A DNA stretch of 64,000 bases from Pseudolysinimonas kribbensis. Lineage in GTDB: Bacteria; Actinomycetota; Actinomycetes; Actinomycetales; Microbacteriaceae. The first letter of the stretch is position 1, and each line of letters begins with the position of its first letter. A program made the position numbers and the translations under genes. The notes under the pieces were generated by a model. It was not told where the DNA came from and did not search any database. It was given only the letters and a program-made list of their open reading frames with translations. Shown piece after piece: positions 29,949 through 38,584 of the stretch. The stretch is from positions 496,001 through 560,000 of the forward strand of contig NZ_BSVB01000001.1 of assembly GCF_030161895.1 (NCBI RefSeq), written 5' to 3'.

Positions 29949-29992
29949 AAGCCTCCTAGCAGAGGGCAATTTGCTCATTGCTACGGAGGCTT
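29949..29992 (+). other. Strong hairpin in the leader of the replication operon
   Basis: AAGCCTCCTAGCA pairs with TGCTA-C-GGAGGCTT (13 bp with one bulge, 17-base loop), followed by TTTT and the GTG of the next gene at 29997. It may be a terminator, an attenuator or a translational control hairpin. Confidence 0.55.
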
Positions 29993-29996
29993 TTCC

Positions 29997-30197
29997 GTGT
30001 CCTGGACCGTCGAGCGTGCCAAGGTCGCCGCTCTCTCCCGAGATCGTCAACCCGACGACCCCGATCTCATCAACGCCCGCCGAAACCTGAAGGCGGCACG
30101 CCTCGAGGACTACGTCACCAAAGTCGTAGCCGACGCTCCCCCGCTCACTCCCGAACAGCGCGACCGCATCGCGACACTCCTTCGCGGCGCCGCATGA
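29997..30197 (+). CDS. Small phage protein of unknown function
   Basis: 66 residues from GTG 29997 (SWTVERAKVAALSRDRQPDD as start region). Short helical proteins of this kind are common in front of replication genes in actinophages and related prophages. Start chosen because it follows the hairpin directly and the frame before it is not protein-like. Overlaps the next gene by 4 bases. Confidence 0.6.
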   Translation: MSWTVERAKVAALSRDRQPDDPDLINARRNLKAARLEDYVTKVVADAPPLTPEQRDRIATLLRGAA

Positions 30198-30547
30198 CCG
30201 ACACAAGAGCGACCGGGATCCACGACACGGTCGAAGAGCTCATCCGATACGCCTCGCTCCGATTCGCCGCTGCCGACATCGAGTTCAGGCCGTCGAAGAT
30301 GTCCAAGCTGATTCGTCGCGCCTACCGCGCCGGGATCGCGCGTGACGCCGTCGACCAATATCTCGAGGCGTTCGTGGGGCGACGAATCGATACCACCGCG
30401 GGCGCTGCTTGGCGCGGTTTCGAGCTCTTCGTTCAAGGTCACGCCGATCCCACCGCCGCTCACGCCCTACAGAGCATTGCCCCCGGCGTCCGCTGGTCCG
30501 ATGACCCGTACTGGGCCGACGGCCGCTTCAACAACGACGACAACTGA
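30194..30547 (+). CDS. Unknown helical protein, replication operon
   Basis: 117 residues, ATG 30194 overlapping the previous stop. Predicted mostly helical (VEELIRYASLRFAAADIEF, RRAYRAGIARDAVDQYLEAF). No family recognised. Forms an operon with the genes on both sides. Confidence 0.55.
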   Translation: MTDTRATGIHDTVEELIRYASLRFAAADIEFRPSKMSKLIRRAYRAGIARDAVDQYLEAFVGRRIDTTAGAAWRGFELFVQGHADPTAAHALQSIAPGVRWSDDPYWADGRFNNDDN

Positions 30548-30564
30548 ACAGAGGGACACAACCC

Positions 30565-30912
30565 ATGTCCGCAATCAAGGCAGAAGGCCGCCCGACTTCC
30601 GATCGAACGGCCTTCAACACAACCCGATCCATTCTCCCATGCCCCGTCGGTTCGACCGTCGAAACCCAACTCGACGACGCTCTCTGGAAGCTCGTCGGTG
30701 GCGAGCTTGACCTCCACGATCTGACCCCTGCGCTCGCCGGCTTCTATGTCGTCGGCCACAGCGACGGCTACAGGTCCGGCGCAACTTACATTGACGACGG
30801 CCTCCGCTTCGAACGCGACGCCTGGTACTGGGTAGCCAACAACCCCGGGAAGCGATTCGGCGATTTCTACGCACACATCTCCGACCGCCTCTGGACGGAG
30901 GCATCCGCGTGA
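30565..30912 (+). CDS. Unknown protein upstream of the RepA-like ATPase
   Basis: 115 residues; GAGGG lies upstream of ATG 30565. Contains FYVVGHSDGYRSGATYID and a Trp-rich end. No domain recognised. Its stop overlaps the ATP-binding RepA-like gene (GTGA), suggesting a shared function in replication. Confidence 0.55.
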   Translation: MSAIKAEGRPTSDRTAFNTTRSILPCPVGSTVETQLDDALWKLVGGELDLHDLTPALAGFYVVGHSDGYRSGATYIDDGLRFERDAWYWVANNPGKRFGDFYAHISDRLWTEASA

Positions 30913-31940
30913 ACACGCCCACCACCTTCAACGCCCAGTGGCTCATGAATCAGGAGTTCGACCCGCTGAAGTACGTCGTACCCGGCCTGATCCCAGAGGG
31001 ATTGAGCATCCTCGCGTCGACCCCGAAGATCGGCAAGTCGTGGATGGTGCTCGGCCTCGCGCTCGGAATCTCCACGGGAGCTGAGGCGTTCGGCACGATC
31101 CCGCTCGGTCCGCGCCGTCCGGTCCGATACTTCGCGCTCGAAGACGGCGCTCGCCGCCTGCAGTCCCGCTTGCGCAGCCTCGGAGCGTCCGACCTCAGCC
31201 ACATGCTCGAGTTCACGACACAGATCCCGCAAGGCGAAGTGATCAAGTCGATCCGCGACTACGTGACCAACTACGCGGGCCTGGATCCAGTCGTCATCCT
31301 GGACACCCTCGGCCGCGTCATGCCGCCCGCCGGCAACAGCAACGCCTACTCGCACGACTACGCGACCCTGAGCGCTCTCAAGAGCATCGTCGATGAAGTT
31401 CCCGGGTCGTCTCTGCTCATCGTCCACCACACGCGCAAGAGCGGCGGGGAAGACTTCCTCGACGCTGTCTCCGGCACCCAAGGGATCGCTGGAGCCGCCG
31501 ACACCGTGCTTGTCCTCAAGCGCAATCGCCACGACCAGACGGCGACGCTGCAGGTCACCAGCCGAGACGCGGCCGAGGGCGAGTATGCCCTGAGCCTGGA
31601 TGAACGGGGCCGATGGACGCTTGATGGGGCCTCGCTCGAGGAGTCGGCCGACGCAGCGCGCCTACAACGCGTTACAGCAGGGGTCAGCGATCGGATGGCA
31701 GATGTCATTTCGGCGATCGAGCGCTTCCCTGAGGGGATCCGCCCTCGCGAATTGGCGACGATCACCGGCATGGGCAACGACGAGCTCGGCAAGTACCTGC
31801 GGCGCGCAGATGACTCCGGCCGCGTCACCAAGCTCTCACGGGGTCTCTACGCCCCTGTCCGAAGTGTCCGAGTGTCCGAAACAGACATCCCATTCGGACA
31901 TTCGGACGATTCGGACACGCGCCTTGAGGTGGTCGCGTGA
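30909..31940 (+). CDS. RepA-like AAA ATPase (replicative helicase/initiator type)
   Basis: 343 residues. Walker A is STPKIGKSW (about residues 37-45) and Walker B VVILDTLGR, followed by LLIVHHTRKSGGEDFLDAVSG, the RecA/RepA-type motif. The last 90 residues contain a winged-helix-like region (IRPRELATITGMGNDELGKYL). Proteins of this kind unwind DNA at plasmid and phage origins. The 3' end of the gene itself carries the heptamer dyad at 31856-31917, a likely origin or operator. GTG start overlaps the previous gene. Confidence 0.8.
   Translation: MNTPTTFNAQWLMNQEFDPLKYVVPGLIPEGLSILASTPKIGKSWMVLGLALGISTGAEAFGTIPLGPRRPVRYFALEDGARRLQSRLRSLGASDLSHMLEFTTQIPQGEVIKSIRDYVTNYAGLDPVVILDTLGRVMPPAGNSNAYSHDYATLSALKSIVDEVPGSSLLIVHHTRKSGGEDFLDAVSGTQGIAGAADTVLVLKRNRHDQTATLQVTSRDAAEGEYALSLDERGRWTLDGASLEESADAARLQRVTAGVSDRMADVISAIERFPEGIRPRELATITGMGNDELGKYLRRADDSGRVTKLSRGLYAPVRSVRVSETDIPFGHSDDSDTRLEVVA
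31856..31917. repeat. Heptamer dyad inside the 3' end of the RepA-like gene
   Basis: TGTCCGA at 31856, 31865 and 31873, then its complement TCGGAC(A/G) at 31894, 31902 and 31911. Spacings are 9, 8, gap, 8, 9, so the whole 62-base block is nearly symmetric. Candidate replication origin iterons or a repressor operator. Confidence 0.7.
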
Positions 31941-32158
31941 GCAAAGCAGACGACACCTACGCGCGACTCCTCAAGGCAATGGACGATCTCCAACCGCTCT
32001 GCATCAACGACCAACGCTTCATCGACGACGACACCCGCCCCGACACTGTCCGAGGCCTCTGCGCTCAATGCCCGCTCAACAGCTCATGCGCCGAATACGC
32101 CCGCACAGCACGACCGCGAGGTGGCATCTGGGCAGGCAGGAGGTGGGGACGCTCATGA
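31937..32158 (+). CDS. WhiB-family Fe-S protein
   Basis: 73 residues with the WhiB cysteines at positions 22, 42, 45 and 51 (LCINDQ; LCAQCPLNSSC) and the turn motif RGGIWAG at 61-67. WhiB proteins hold a [4Fe-4S] cluster and bind the sigma factor to change transcription; phage copies such as TM4 WhiBTM4 can block host WhiB function and superinfection. Overlaps the RepA-like stop by 4 bases. Confidence 0.88.
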   Translation: MSKADDTYARLLKAMDDLQPLCINDQRFIDDDTRPDTVRGLCAQCPLNSSCAEYARTARPRGGIWAGRRWGRS

Positions 32159-32292
32159 TCCGCGACAACGGAATCCGCTGCGACCGGCACGTCGGCCACC
32201 TCCTCCTCCCACGCTGCTACGCCTGCATGGGGATGCAAGCCGAACGGAGCGCACTCCACGCATGGCGTGACACACCTGGGGTGACCCGATGA
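32155..32292 (+). CDS. Small Cys-rich protein
   Basis: 45 residues beginning MIRDNGIRCDRHVGHLLLPR then CYACMGMQ; CxxH and CxxC could make one zinc knuckle. It overlaps whiB at the start and the excisionase-like gene at the end (ATGA). No family recognised. Confidence 0.55.
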   Translation: MIRDNGIRCDRHVGHLLLPRCYACMGMQAERSALHAWRDTPGVTR

Positions 32293-32696
32293 GGCCGGCG
32301 GAGACCTACGTCTTCGGCGACTACGTGATCCTCCACGGCCGAACCGCCGCAGTGCTCCTCAAGTACGCAGGCCTCGAACGGTGGAGCCTCGACAACCGCG
32401 GCGTAGACCCGTTCATCGACATGCAACTCACGGCGCTAACCAAGGCCGCCATCGCCTGGCGGTCCTCTCTCGGAACTTCGACCCCGGACCCACCGGAACC
32501 GACGCCAGACTTGAAGCAAGCTGCAACACCATGGCTGTCAACGACCCAAGCGGGCAACCTGCTCGGAGTCAGCGACCGGGCAATCCGGAAAGCCATCGAC
32601 AAGGGACGTCTCCGCGCAACGCGAACCCCCGCCAACACCTTGCTGATCGCCCGCGAGGACTTCGAGCACTACCGCGCCATGCGCGCGAACAACTGA
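32289..32696 (+). CDS. Excisionase-type DNA-binding protein
   Basis: 135 residues. The C-terminal 55 residues form a MerR/Xis-like winged helix (WLSTTQAGNLLGVSDRAIRK, then LLIAREDFEHYRAMR). The N-terminal half is unknown. It may be the recombination directionality factor that lets the serine integrase excise the element, or a regulator. RDFs of serine integrases are very diverse, so this is only a candidate. Confidence 0.65.
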   Translation: MRPAETYVFGDYVILHGRTAAVLLKYAGLERWSLDNRGVDPFIDMQLTALTKAAIAWRSSLGTSTPDPPEPTPDLKQAATPWLSTTQAGNLLGVSDRAIRKAIDKGRLRATRTPANTLLIAREDFEHYRAMRANN

Positions 32697-32707
32697 ACAG
32701 GAGCACC

Positions 32708-33577
32708 ATGTCTAACCTCGCAACGGCCGGCCTCAACATCGAGGCTTACGACGCCCGCTACCGTGCTGAAGCCAGGGTTGGGGACGCCAAGTCCGCCCTA
32801 AGGGAATACACGAATGCAGTACTCCACGGTGACACGATCTACGCCGACGCTGTGCGCAAGCGCGCCTTGAAGCAGGGCTGGGCGTTCGGCCCTCTCGACG
32901 GCGTAGCGCAGAGGATCGACAACGACTTCCATGCCGTGATCGTTCAGTTCAACGTCACCCTCGCGCAGGTTCGAGACCAACTAGCCGCGAACCAGATCAC
33001 AGCGCAGTACGCCACCCAGCAGATCCAAGCCAAAGCCGCGGAGCTCGATACCGACGTAGACGGGATCGTGCAGCAGGCTGACACCTTCACGAACGCCGCC
33101 CAGCAGATGTTCGATGCTGCGGTCGGCCGGCTCACTGCCAACACTGGAGACACAAACCAGCAGCTCCTCAACGAGATGCGCATCGGTCGTGCGTGGGAGC
33201 GCCTCAAGGCAGAGTTCAATGCTGACCCCAGCCTCACGGCATTCACGATCACCCAGCGGATCTCTCGAGGCGACATCAACGAGGTGGCCGCGGTCCTGAC
33301 CGAACTACCCAGCTACCTCGCCGCAAGTGGTCGAGGCCGGGACGTCGATACTTGGATGGACGCTATCTACGGCAACCTCCGCGACGCCGACCCCGTCATT
33401 GCTGCTGCTGCCCGCGACCTCAAGCAGGCGCAGCGACTCCAGCTCATCGTCGCTCAGGACGCACGAACCGTCCGTTCGCTGCTCGCCGACAGCGGCCTCG
33501 CTGCACGCAGCCTCGACTCTCGGCCAGGCGCCGCATCCGGCTACGTGAACCCGACCAGCGTCGACTACGCGCGATGA
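32708..33577 (+). CDS. Helical protein of unknown function, structural-like
   Basis: 289 residues after a GGAG site, nearly all predicted helix, with Ala/Gln-rich coiled-coil stretches (about residues 85-160). No enzyme motif. It lies just before HNH and small-terminase genes. The composition suggests a scaffold or minor virion protein, but there is no capsid gene in the element to scaffold. Confidence 0.55.
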   Translation: MSNLATAGLNIEAYDARYRAEARVGDAKSALREYTNAVLHGDTIYADAVRKRALKQGWAFGPLDGVAQRIDNDFHAVIVQFNVTLAQVRDQLAANQITAQYATQQIQAKAAELDTDVDGIVQQADTFTNAAQQMFDAAVGRLTANTGDTNQQLLNEMRIGRAWERLKAEFNADPSLTAFTITQRISRGDINEVAAVLTELPSYLAASGRGRDVDTWMDAIYGNLRDADPVIAAAARDLKQAQRLQLIVAQDARTVRSLLADSGLAARSLDSRPGAASGYVNPTSVDYAR

Positions 33578-33824
33578 TCGCGCCCACGCTGCATACAAGA
33601 ACAAGCGCCATTCCATTCGTCGCTACGAGATCTTCGAGCGCGATGGATGGCAATGCTGGCTATGCGAGTTGACGATCGACCCATCGCTCAAGGTTCCAAA
33701 CAAGCTCGCCGCGACGGTAGATCATCTGCTTCCGCGGTCGATGGGTGGAACCGATGACCCAAGCAACCTCGCTACCGCGCACCTGTCCTGCAACTCGTCT
33801 CGAGGAGCAAGCCTCACCTGGTGA
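33574..33824 (+). CDS. HNH endonuclease, frameshifted near the start
   Basis: From ATG 33574 (overlapping the previous stop), one added C in the CCC at about 33583 gives an 83-residue protein: IRRYEIFERDGWQCWLCELT, then VDHLLPRSMGGTDDPSNLAT and HLSCNSSRG. This is a typical small phage HNH nuclease, which in HK97-like phages works with terminase in DNA packaging. It sits 128 bases before the small terminase, the usual place. Confidence 0.75.
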
Positions 33825-33951
33825 ACACATGTTCGACCAAGGGTGGGGAGGAGCCTTCGCGCGATTCAGCTCGGGTACCGCCGGGGAGGGCTCTAACGGG
33901 TGCGGCGATGCGGAGACCCTGGTTTTACATGCGACTGGAAGGAGCATTCGA

Positions 33952-34326
33952 ATGTCAGATGACATCCCTGAGGTGTTGAAGGCTCGTGGTCGCGGTCTCT
34001 GGAGCTCGATCATGAGCGACTTGGAGGGCGACGTTCACGATCGTGAGTTGGTGCTCGAGACGTGTCGGACGCTGGATGTGATCGATGGTCTGGCCGCTGC
34101 TGTGGCTCGCGATGGGGAGACGGTGACGGGTTCGCGGGGCCAGACGGTGGTGCATCCTGCGGTGCCTGAGTTGCGGCAGCAGCAGACGTCTTTTGCGCGT
34201 CTGCTTGCTCAGCTCAACCTTGACGCCGAGGAGGTAGGTGCGGTGCTCTCTGCCCGTCAGGCGTCGGCGAAGCGGGCTGCTCAGGCGTCATGGCGGTCGA
34301 GGAAGGCTGTTCAGGGTGCTGCGTAA
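33952..34326 (+). CDS. P27-family terminase small subunit
   Basis: 124 residues after a strong GGAAGGAG site. Helical, with the P27-type pattern: LVLETCRTLDVIDGLAAAVARDG, GSRGQTVVHPAVPELRQQQT and FARLLAQLNLD. TerS picks the DNA to be packaged. No large subunit follows; the next genes are two small unknowns and a tape measure. A lone TerS is a mark of phage-inducible islands, which use it to steer a helper phage packaging motor to their own DNA. Confidence 0.8.
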   Translation: MSDDIPEVLKARGRGLWSSIMSDLEGDVHDRELVLETCRTLDVIDGLAAAVARDGETVTGSRGQTVVHPAVPELRQQQTSFARLLAQLNLDAEEVGAVLSARQASAKRAAQASWRSRKAVQGAA

Positions 34327-34351
34327 GCGTGTGCCAGAGGAGAACGGAACG

Positions 34352-34633
34352 GTGCCGTTTGAGCTGCTAGATCGCTCAGACCTTGTGTGGGACTCGTTGA
34401 GGGCGACGAGCGAGTGGCTGCGTCTTCATGGCCTATCTACGCCGAAGGACTTGTCGATGGGGCCGGCGACTCGGTTTGAGGCCGCGTGTGATGCGTTCGC
34501 GATTTCACAAGGCTGGTTCAAGACGTACGGCACGCCCTACAAGAGTCCGGATTGGAACAAGCTGCGCGAGGCGGGCGTCCCGAGATTCGGTCGCCCAAAT
34601 AGCCACGATGAGAAATGGAGTTGGATGAGATGA
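34352..34633 (+). CDS. Small protein of unknown function
   Basis: 93 residues from GTG 34352, which has AGAGGAGAA upstream. Rich in Trp and basic residues at the end (KSPDWNKLREAGVPRFGRP). No family recognised. Codon use is less GC-rich than in neighbouring host genes, shared with the next two genes. Confidence 0.55.
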   Translation: MPFELLDRSDLVWDSLRATSEWLRLHGLSTPKDLSMGPATRFEAACDAFAISQGWFKTYGTPYKSPDWNKLREAGVPRFGRPNSHDEKWSWMR

Positions 34634-34920
34634 CGGATTGGTTGACTGATTTGTCGGGTAATGATCTGACGGAGTTCATCAAGGGCGCTATGGAGACACA
34701 GGCGCGTGCGTTGCGTTTTTGGTTGGCGGTCTTGACTGAGGATGCGGCGATGTCGAAGCAGACGTTTTCGGACGTATTGGCGGATCCCATGGGGCCGATT
34801 CCGTCGATGTCGTTGCTGATTGTGAAGTTGATGGATCGGGTGTCATTGGAGTTTTCGGATGAGCAGCGCGCCGTATTGGTGGAGCAGTTGCGTGTAGAGC
34901 TTTTGGACTTGTCGGTGTAG
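34630..34920 (+). CDS. Small helical protein of unknown function
   Basis: 96 residues from ATG 34630 (ATGA overlap; ATG 34615 is also possible). Predicted all-helical: LTEFIKGAMETQARALRFWL, then LLIVKLMDRVSLEFSDEQRA. Its place before the tape measure would suit a tail assembly chaperone, but the sequence gives no support. An intrinsic terminator follows. Confidence 0.55.
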   Translation: MTDWLTDLSGNDLTEFIKGAMETQARALRFWLAVLTEDAAMSKQTFSDVLADPMGPIPSMSLLIVKLMDRVSLEFSDEQRAVLVEQLRVELLDLSV

Positions 34921-34937
34921 TCGAGTAGTAGGAGTTT

Positions 34938-34961
34938 GCCGTCCTTCGGGGCGGCTTTTTT
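34938..34961 (+). terminator. Rho-independent terminator
   Basis: GCCGTCC-TTCG-GGGCGGC followed by six T. Separates the TerS group from the tape measure operon. Confidence 0.88.
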
Positions 34962-35017
34962 GTTGCCCGGCTTCGTCCGGCTATAACTGAATACACAACT
35001 GAACAGAGGCCCGCAAA

Positions 35018-37657
35018 ATGGCGGAAAGAGTCGAGACGATACGTCTCACCGCAACAGTTTCCAACTACCTCGCCGGCATGGAGCAGGCGCGAAAGGCGAC
35101 GTCGGCGACGGCAACGGCCTCGCAGAAGCTCGCACAGCAGGGGCAGGCGATGACGTCGCTCGGTCATTCGTTGCTGCTGTTTGGGACGGCTGTCGCTGCT
35201 GGTGTTGCGGTGGCGATCAAGTCGTTCGCCGATTTCGACGCGCAGATGTCTCAGGTGAAGACCCTGTCCCACGCGACCAGCGACGACATGGCGAAGCTGT
35301 CCGAAGCGGCGTTGACGTTGGGTCAGAGCATCGGTATTAGCGCGTCGCAGGCGGCGGATGCGGAGATCGAGCTCGTCAAGGCTGGCGTGTCCGTGAAGGA
35401 CATCATGGGCGGCGCGCTGCAGGGCGCGTTGCAGCTTGCGGCGGCGGGTCAGATCGATGTGGCGGATGCGACGGAGATCGCGACTATCGCGTTGACGCAG
35501 TTCAAGTTGAAGGGCTCCGACGTTCCGCACGTCGCTGACCTGTTGACGGCCGGCGCGGATAAGGCCCTCGGTGGAGTTCAGGATCTGGGTGAGGCGCTGA
35601 AGTCCGGCGGTCTGGTCGCGTCGCAGTTCGGTGTGTCGCTGGATGAGACGATCGGGACGCTTTCGGCGTTCGCTAATGCGGGTCTGATTGGCGAGACCGC
35701 TGGTACGGATCTGCGGCAGGCGCTTCTGAAGTTGGCGAACCCGTCTGCCGAGGCATCGGATTTGATGAAGCAGTACGGCATCAACGTGTACAACGCGTCG
35801 GGCAAGTTCGTTGGTCTGGCGGGGCTGGCCGGTCAGTTGCAGGACAAGCTGGGCGGTTTGACGGATGCGCAGCGGAACAGTGCTGAGGCGACGATCTTCG
35901 GCAGCCGCGCGATCAACGGCGCGAATGTGCTGTATGCGGAGGGGCAGAAGGGTATCCAGAAGTGGACTGACGAGGTCAACGATTCGGGGTTCGCTGCGCA
36001 GCAGGCCAAGGGCAAGATGGACAACCTCAATGGGGATCTGTCGAAGCTGGGGGCTGCGTTCCAGACGAACCTGATCCGTACGGGTGCGACCGCGAACGAC
36101 GTGCTGCGCGACTCGGTGCAGATCCTCACGGGTCTGGTGCGCGCGTACGGTGCGTTGCCGGCAGGCGTGCAGGGTACGGTCCTCGCGGTTGGTGCCGTTG
36201 TCGCGGCGCTCGCGCTCATGGCTGGCGCGGTGTTCACAATCATTCCGAAGCTCGCCGACTTCAAAGACGCCCTCGAATTCCTCCACGTATCGATGAAAAC
36301 GGTCGGGCTGATGAGCGCAGCAACTGGCATCGCAATCACTGGCCTGGTGGCCATCGTCGGTCTCTGGGCGCAGGTGCAGGCCAAGAATCAGGCGCAAATC
36401 GACGACATTACGTTGAGCCTGAATGAGCAGACGTCGGCGATCACGAAGAACACGCGCGCGATTGTTGCGAAGAATTTGCAGGATTCGGGCGCGTTCACCG
36501 CAGCGAAGAAGCTCGGTATCGGGATCGATACCCTCACGTCGGCTGCGCTGGGGAACGCGTCCGCGCTGACGAAGGTCAATAAGGAACTCGACTATTACCG
36601 AGCGACGTCTGATGGCACGCCGTACAACAGATACGGCCGCGACATCGACACTGTTTCGGATGCGTTGGGGCAGCAGTCGGGCAACGTCAAGCAGGCTGTA
36701 ACGAACAGCAAGGAACTGAAGAAGGCTACTGAGGAAAACGCGGACGGTACTAAGGATGCCGCGTCTGCGTATCTGGACGCCGCGAATCAGGTCGCGTCGC
36801 TTGACGATCAGATCACGCAACTCACCGACACCATCAACAAGGCGAACGGTGTCGGTCAGGATGCGGTGTCGGCGAACGCCGACTACCAGAAGGCCCTCGC
36901 CGACTCCACGAAGGCCGTGAACGACTACGTTGCGGCGCACGGCCGGGGTGCTGCAGCGTTGGATGAGTCGACTGCTGCCGGGTCTGCGAACGCAGAAGTC
37001 TTGGCCGACCTGGCGAAGAAGGGTCAGGACGCGGCCGACGCTCAGCTCAAACTTGATGGCAACACGGACGACTACGTGAAGCGTCTGAAGCAGACTCGCG
37101 CTGACGTCATCCAGCGGGCCTTGGACTTCGGAGCTACGGCGGCGCAGGCGCAGGAGATTGCAGACAAGGTCGCGGCGATCCCGTCAGACAAGGAAATCAA
37201 GGTCATCGCGGACACGTCGCAGCCGTCTGCTGCGCTGCGGCAGTTGATTCAGCTGGCGTTGAACACGAAAGATGTCATCGCCAAGGTAGGCATGCCGGGT
37301 AAGACTGTCGCGCGCGCTACGGGCGGAATTCTGCCCGGTCCGCCGTCGACGCGGGACAACATGCTCATCCATGCGGCTTCTGGTGAGTTCGTTACGAACG
37401 CTCGGGCGACGGCTAAGCCGGCGAACCGTGCGGCGCTCGAGTACATGAACGCGGGCGGCACGATCTCGGGCTATTCGTCGGGAGGGTACGTCTCAGCGCC
37501 CCGCTACTCGGCACCTCTCGCTCATACGCCCGAGGTTTCGGGGCCGGTCGTTCCGGTGAATATCAGCGTCAACGGTCCGACTGACCTGGCTCAAGCCGCG
37601 GCGATGGCCGGCAACTCGGTCGCCGTGCGTGTGCGCGGCGCGATGAAGGGATTCTGA
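35018..37657 (+). CDS. Tail tape measure protein of element 1
   Basis: 879 residues. The N-terminal 200 residues match the TP901-type tape measure region (SFADFDAQMSQVKTLSHATS, ALTLGQSIGISASQAADAE). A hydrophobic segment lies at about 385-410, long helical repeats follow, and the end is the Gly-rich SGGYVSAPRYS. In siphophages this protein sets tail length and enters the cell wall with the DNA. The usual neighbours (tail tube, chaperones, distal tail) are missing. AGAGG precedes ATG 35018. Confidence 0.9.
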   Translation: MAERVETIRLTATVSNYLAGMEQARKATSATATASQKLAQQGQAMTSLGHSLLLFGTAVAAGVAVAIKSFADFDAQMSQVKTLSHATSDDMAKLSEAALTLGQSIGISASQAADAEIELVKAGVSVKDIMGGALQGALQLAAAGQIDVADATEIATIALTQFKLKGSDVPHVADLLTAGADKALGGVQDLGEALKSGGLVASQFGVSLDETIGTLSAFANAGLIGETAGTDLRQALLKLANPSAEASDLMKQYGINVYNASGKFVGLAGLAGQLQDKLGGLTDAQRNSAEATIFGSRAINGANVLYAEGQKGIQKWTDEVNDSGFAAQQAKGKMDNLNGDLSKLGAAFQTNLIRTGATANDVLRDSVQILTGLVRAYGALPAGVQGTVLAVGAVVAALALMAGAVFTIIPKLADFKDALEFLHVSMKTVGLMSAATGIAITGLVAIVGLWAQVQAKNQAQIDDITLSLNEQTSAITKNTRAIVAKNLQDSGAFTAAKKLGIGIDTLTSAALGNASALTKVNKELDYYRATSDGTPYNRYGRDIDTVSDALGQQSGNVKQAVTNSKELKKATEENADGTKDAASAYLDAANQVASLDDQITQLTDTINKANGVGQDAVSANADYQKALADSTKAVNDYVAAHGRGAAALDESTAAGSANAEVLADLAKKGQDAADAQLKLDGNTDDYVKRLKQTRADVIQRALDFGATAAQAQEIADKVAAIPSDKEIKVIADTSQPSAALRQLIQLALNTKDVIAKVGMPGKTVARATGGILPGPPSTRDNMLIHAASGEFVTNARATAKPANRAALEYMNAGGTISGYSSGGYVSAPRYSAPLAHTPEVSGPVVPVNISVNGPTDLAQAAAMAGNSVAVRVRGAMKGF

Positions 37658-37658
37658 A

Positions 37659-38339
37659 ATGGGCAACGGATATCCGAGGATTCAGCCAGACGCGATGAGC
37701 CAGTTCGCGGCTGACCTGAAAGCGCTCTTCGCTAGGGTGAAGATCCTCGAGCAACCCACCGGCGGACAGACATACAACACCGTCCAGAAGCTCAAACAAC
37801 TCGTCGACAACCTCGCAGCCCAGGTCGCCGGCCTTGCGAGCTCGGGGGTCGTCTGGGCGGGGCCGGTCGACGACCCAACCGGCATCGGTCTATCGACTTC
37901 CGGCCGTGTGACGGCGGCGGCCGGCATTACCTCAGCCGGGGTGCAGGCAAACGACCTCTCGTCGGCAGGCGGCGGGTCTCGTGCTGTCTACGTCAATAAC
38001 ACGTCGAAGCAGCTCGGGTTCCTCACGTCATCGCGCCGCTTCAAGCAGGACATCACGCGCGCGTCCACCACCCTTGAGGTACTTCGAGCGATCCACGTCT
38101 ACTACTTCCGCTACCGGGAGGCCGTTGAGCAGCACCCCGACGACGCCTATCTCTGGATCGGTGCGATGGCCGAAGATCTCGACGCGGCCGGCTTCACCCA
38201 GCTCGTCGACTATGAGGATGGCGAACCGTTTGGGTTGCAGCAGCAGCTCATGTGGGTCATACCGTTCATGTACGCCGAGCTGCTGGATGAAGCCATGCAG
38301 GATCACGAGGCACGACTCAAGGCATTGGAGAACAGATGA
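37659..38339 (+). CDS. Tail fibre-like protein with S74 intramolecular chaperone domain
   Basis: 226 residues. The N-terminal 60 residues are coiled coil (LFARVKILEQ; VQKLKQLVDNLAAQVAGL), then a short beta region. The C-terminal 110 residues are an endosialidase-type chaperone (Peptidase S74): SSRRFKQDIT with the conserved Ser-Arg/Lys-Asp, IHVYYFRYRE, IGAMAEDLDAAG and a final coiled coil. S74 domains fold trimeric fibres and cut themselves off. It follows the tape measure by one base. Confidence 0.82.
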   Translation: MGNGYPRIQPDAMSQFAADLKALFARVKILEQPTGGQTYNTVQKLKQLVDNLAAQVAGLASSGVVWAGPVDDPTGIGLSTSGRVTAAAGITSAGVQANDLSSAGGGSRAVYVNNTSKQLGFLTSSRRFKQDITRASTTLEVLRAIHVYYFRYREAVEQHPDDAYLWIGAMAEDLDAAGFTQLVDYEDGEPFGLQQQLMWVIPFMYAELLDEAMQDHEARLKALENR

Positions 38340-38584
38340 CTGCACAGGACGAGCTCGTGAGGTTGCACGCAGCGCTGGCCGGCTTCGCCGAAGTACAAGC
38401 AGAGCTCACGGAGCGGCTGGTCGCATTCGAGAAGCTGCATGGCTTCGCCGACGACCCGCAGACGATCTACGAGATGGAAGCACACGCCGCGGCCCAATCG
38501 ACAGCCCAGCTAGTCGGGGCACTCTCCGCGGTCGGCAACGCGGTCCTGTTCCTCCTGAATGCGGAGCGGGAGCGCCTGTCATGA
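38336..38584 (+). CDS. Small helical protein of unknown function
   Basis: 82 residues; ATG 38336 overlaps the fibre stop. Helical, with LHAALAGFAEVQAELTERLV and a hydrophobic stretch near residues 60-75. It could be a fibre accessory protein, judging by position only. Confidence 0.5.
   Translation: MTAQDELVRLHAALAGFAEVQAELTERLVAFEKLHGFADDPQTIYEMEAHAAAQSTAQLVGALSAVGNAVLFLLNAERERLS

Noticed and set aside
31856..31917. CRISPR array
   Set aside because: Units are 7 bases with 1-2 base gaps and change orientation; no spacers of CRISPR length and no cas genes in the window.
34688..36940. A 750-codon minus-strand frame opposite the element 1 tape measure
   Set aside because: Arg/Leu/His-rich shadow with no domain; the plus-strand tape measure has family motifs and a ribosome site.
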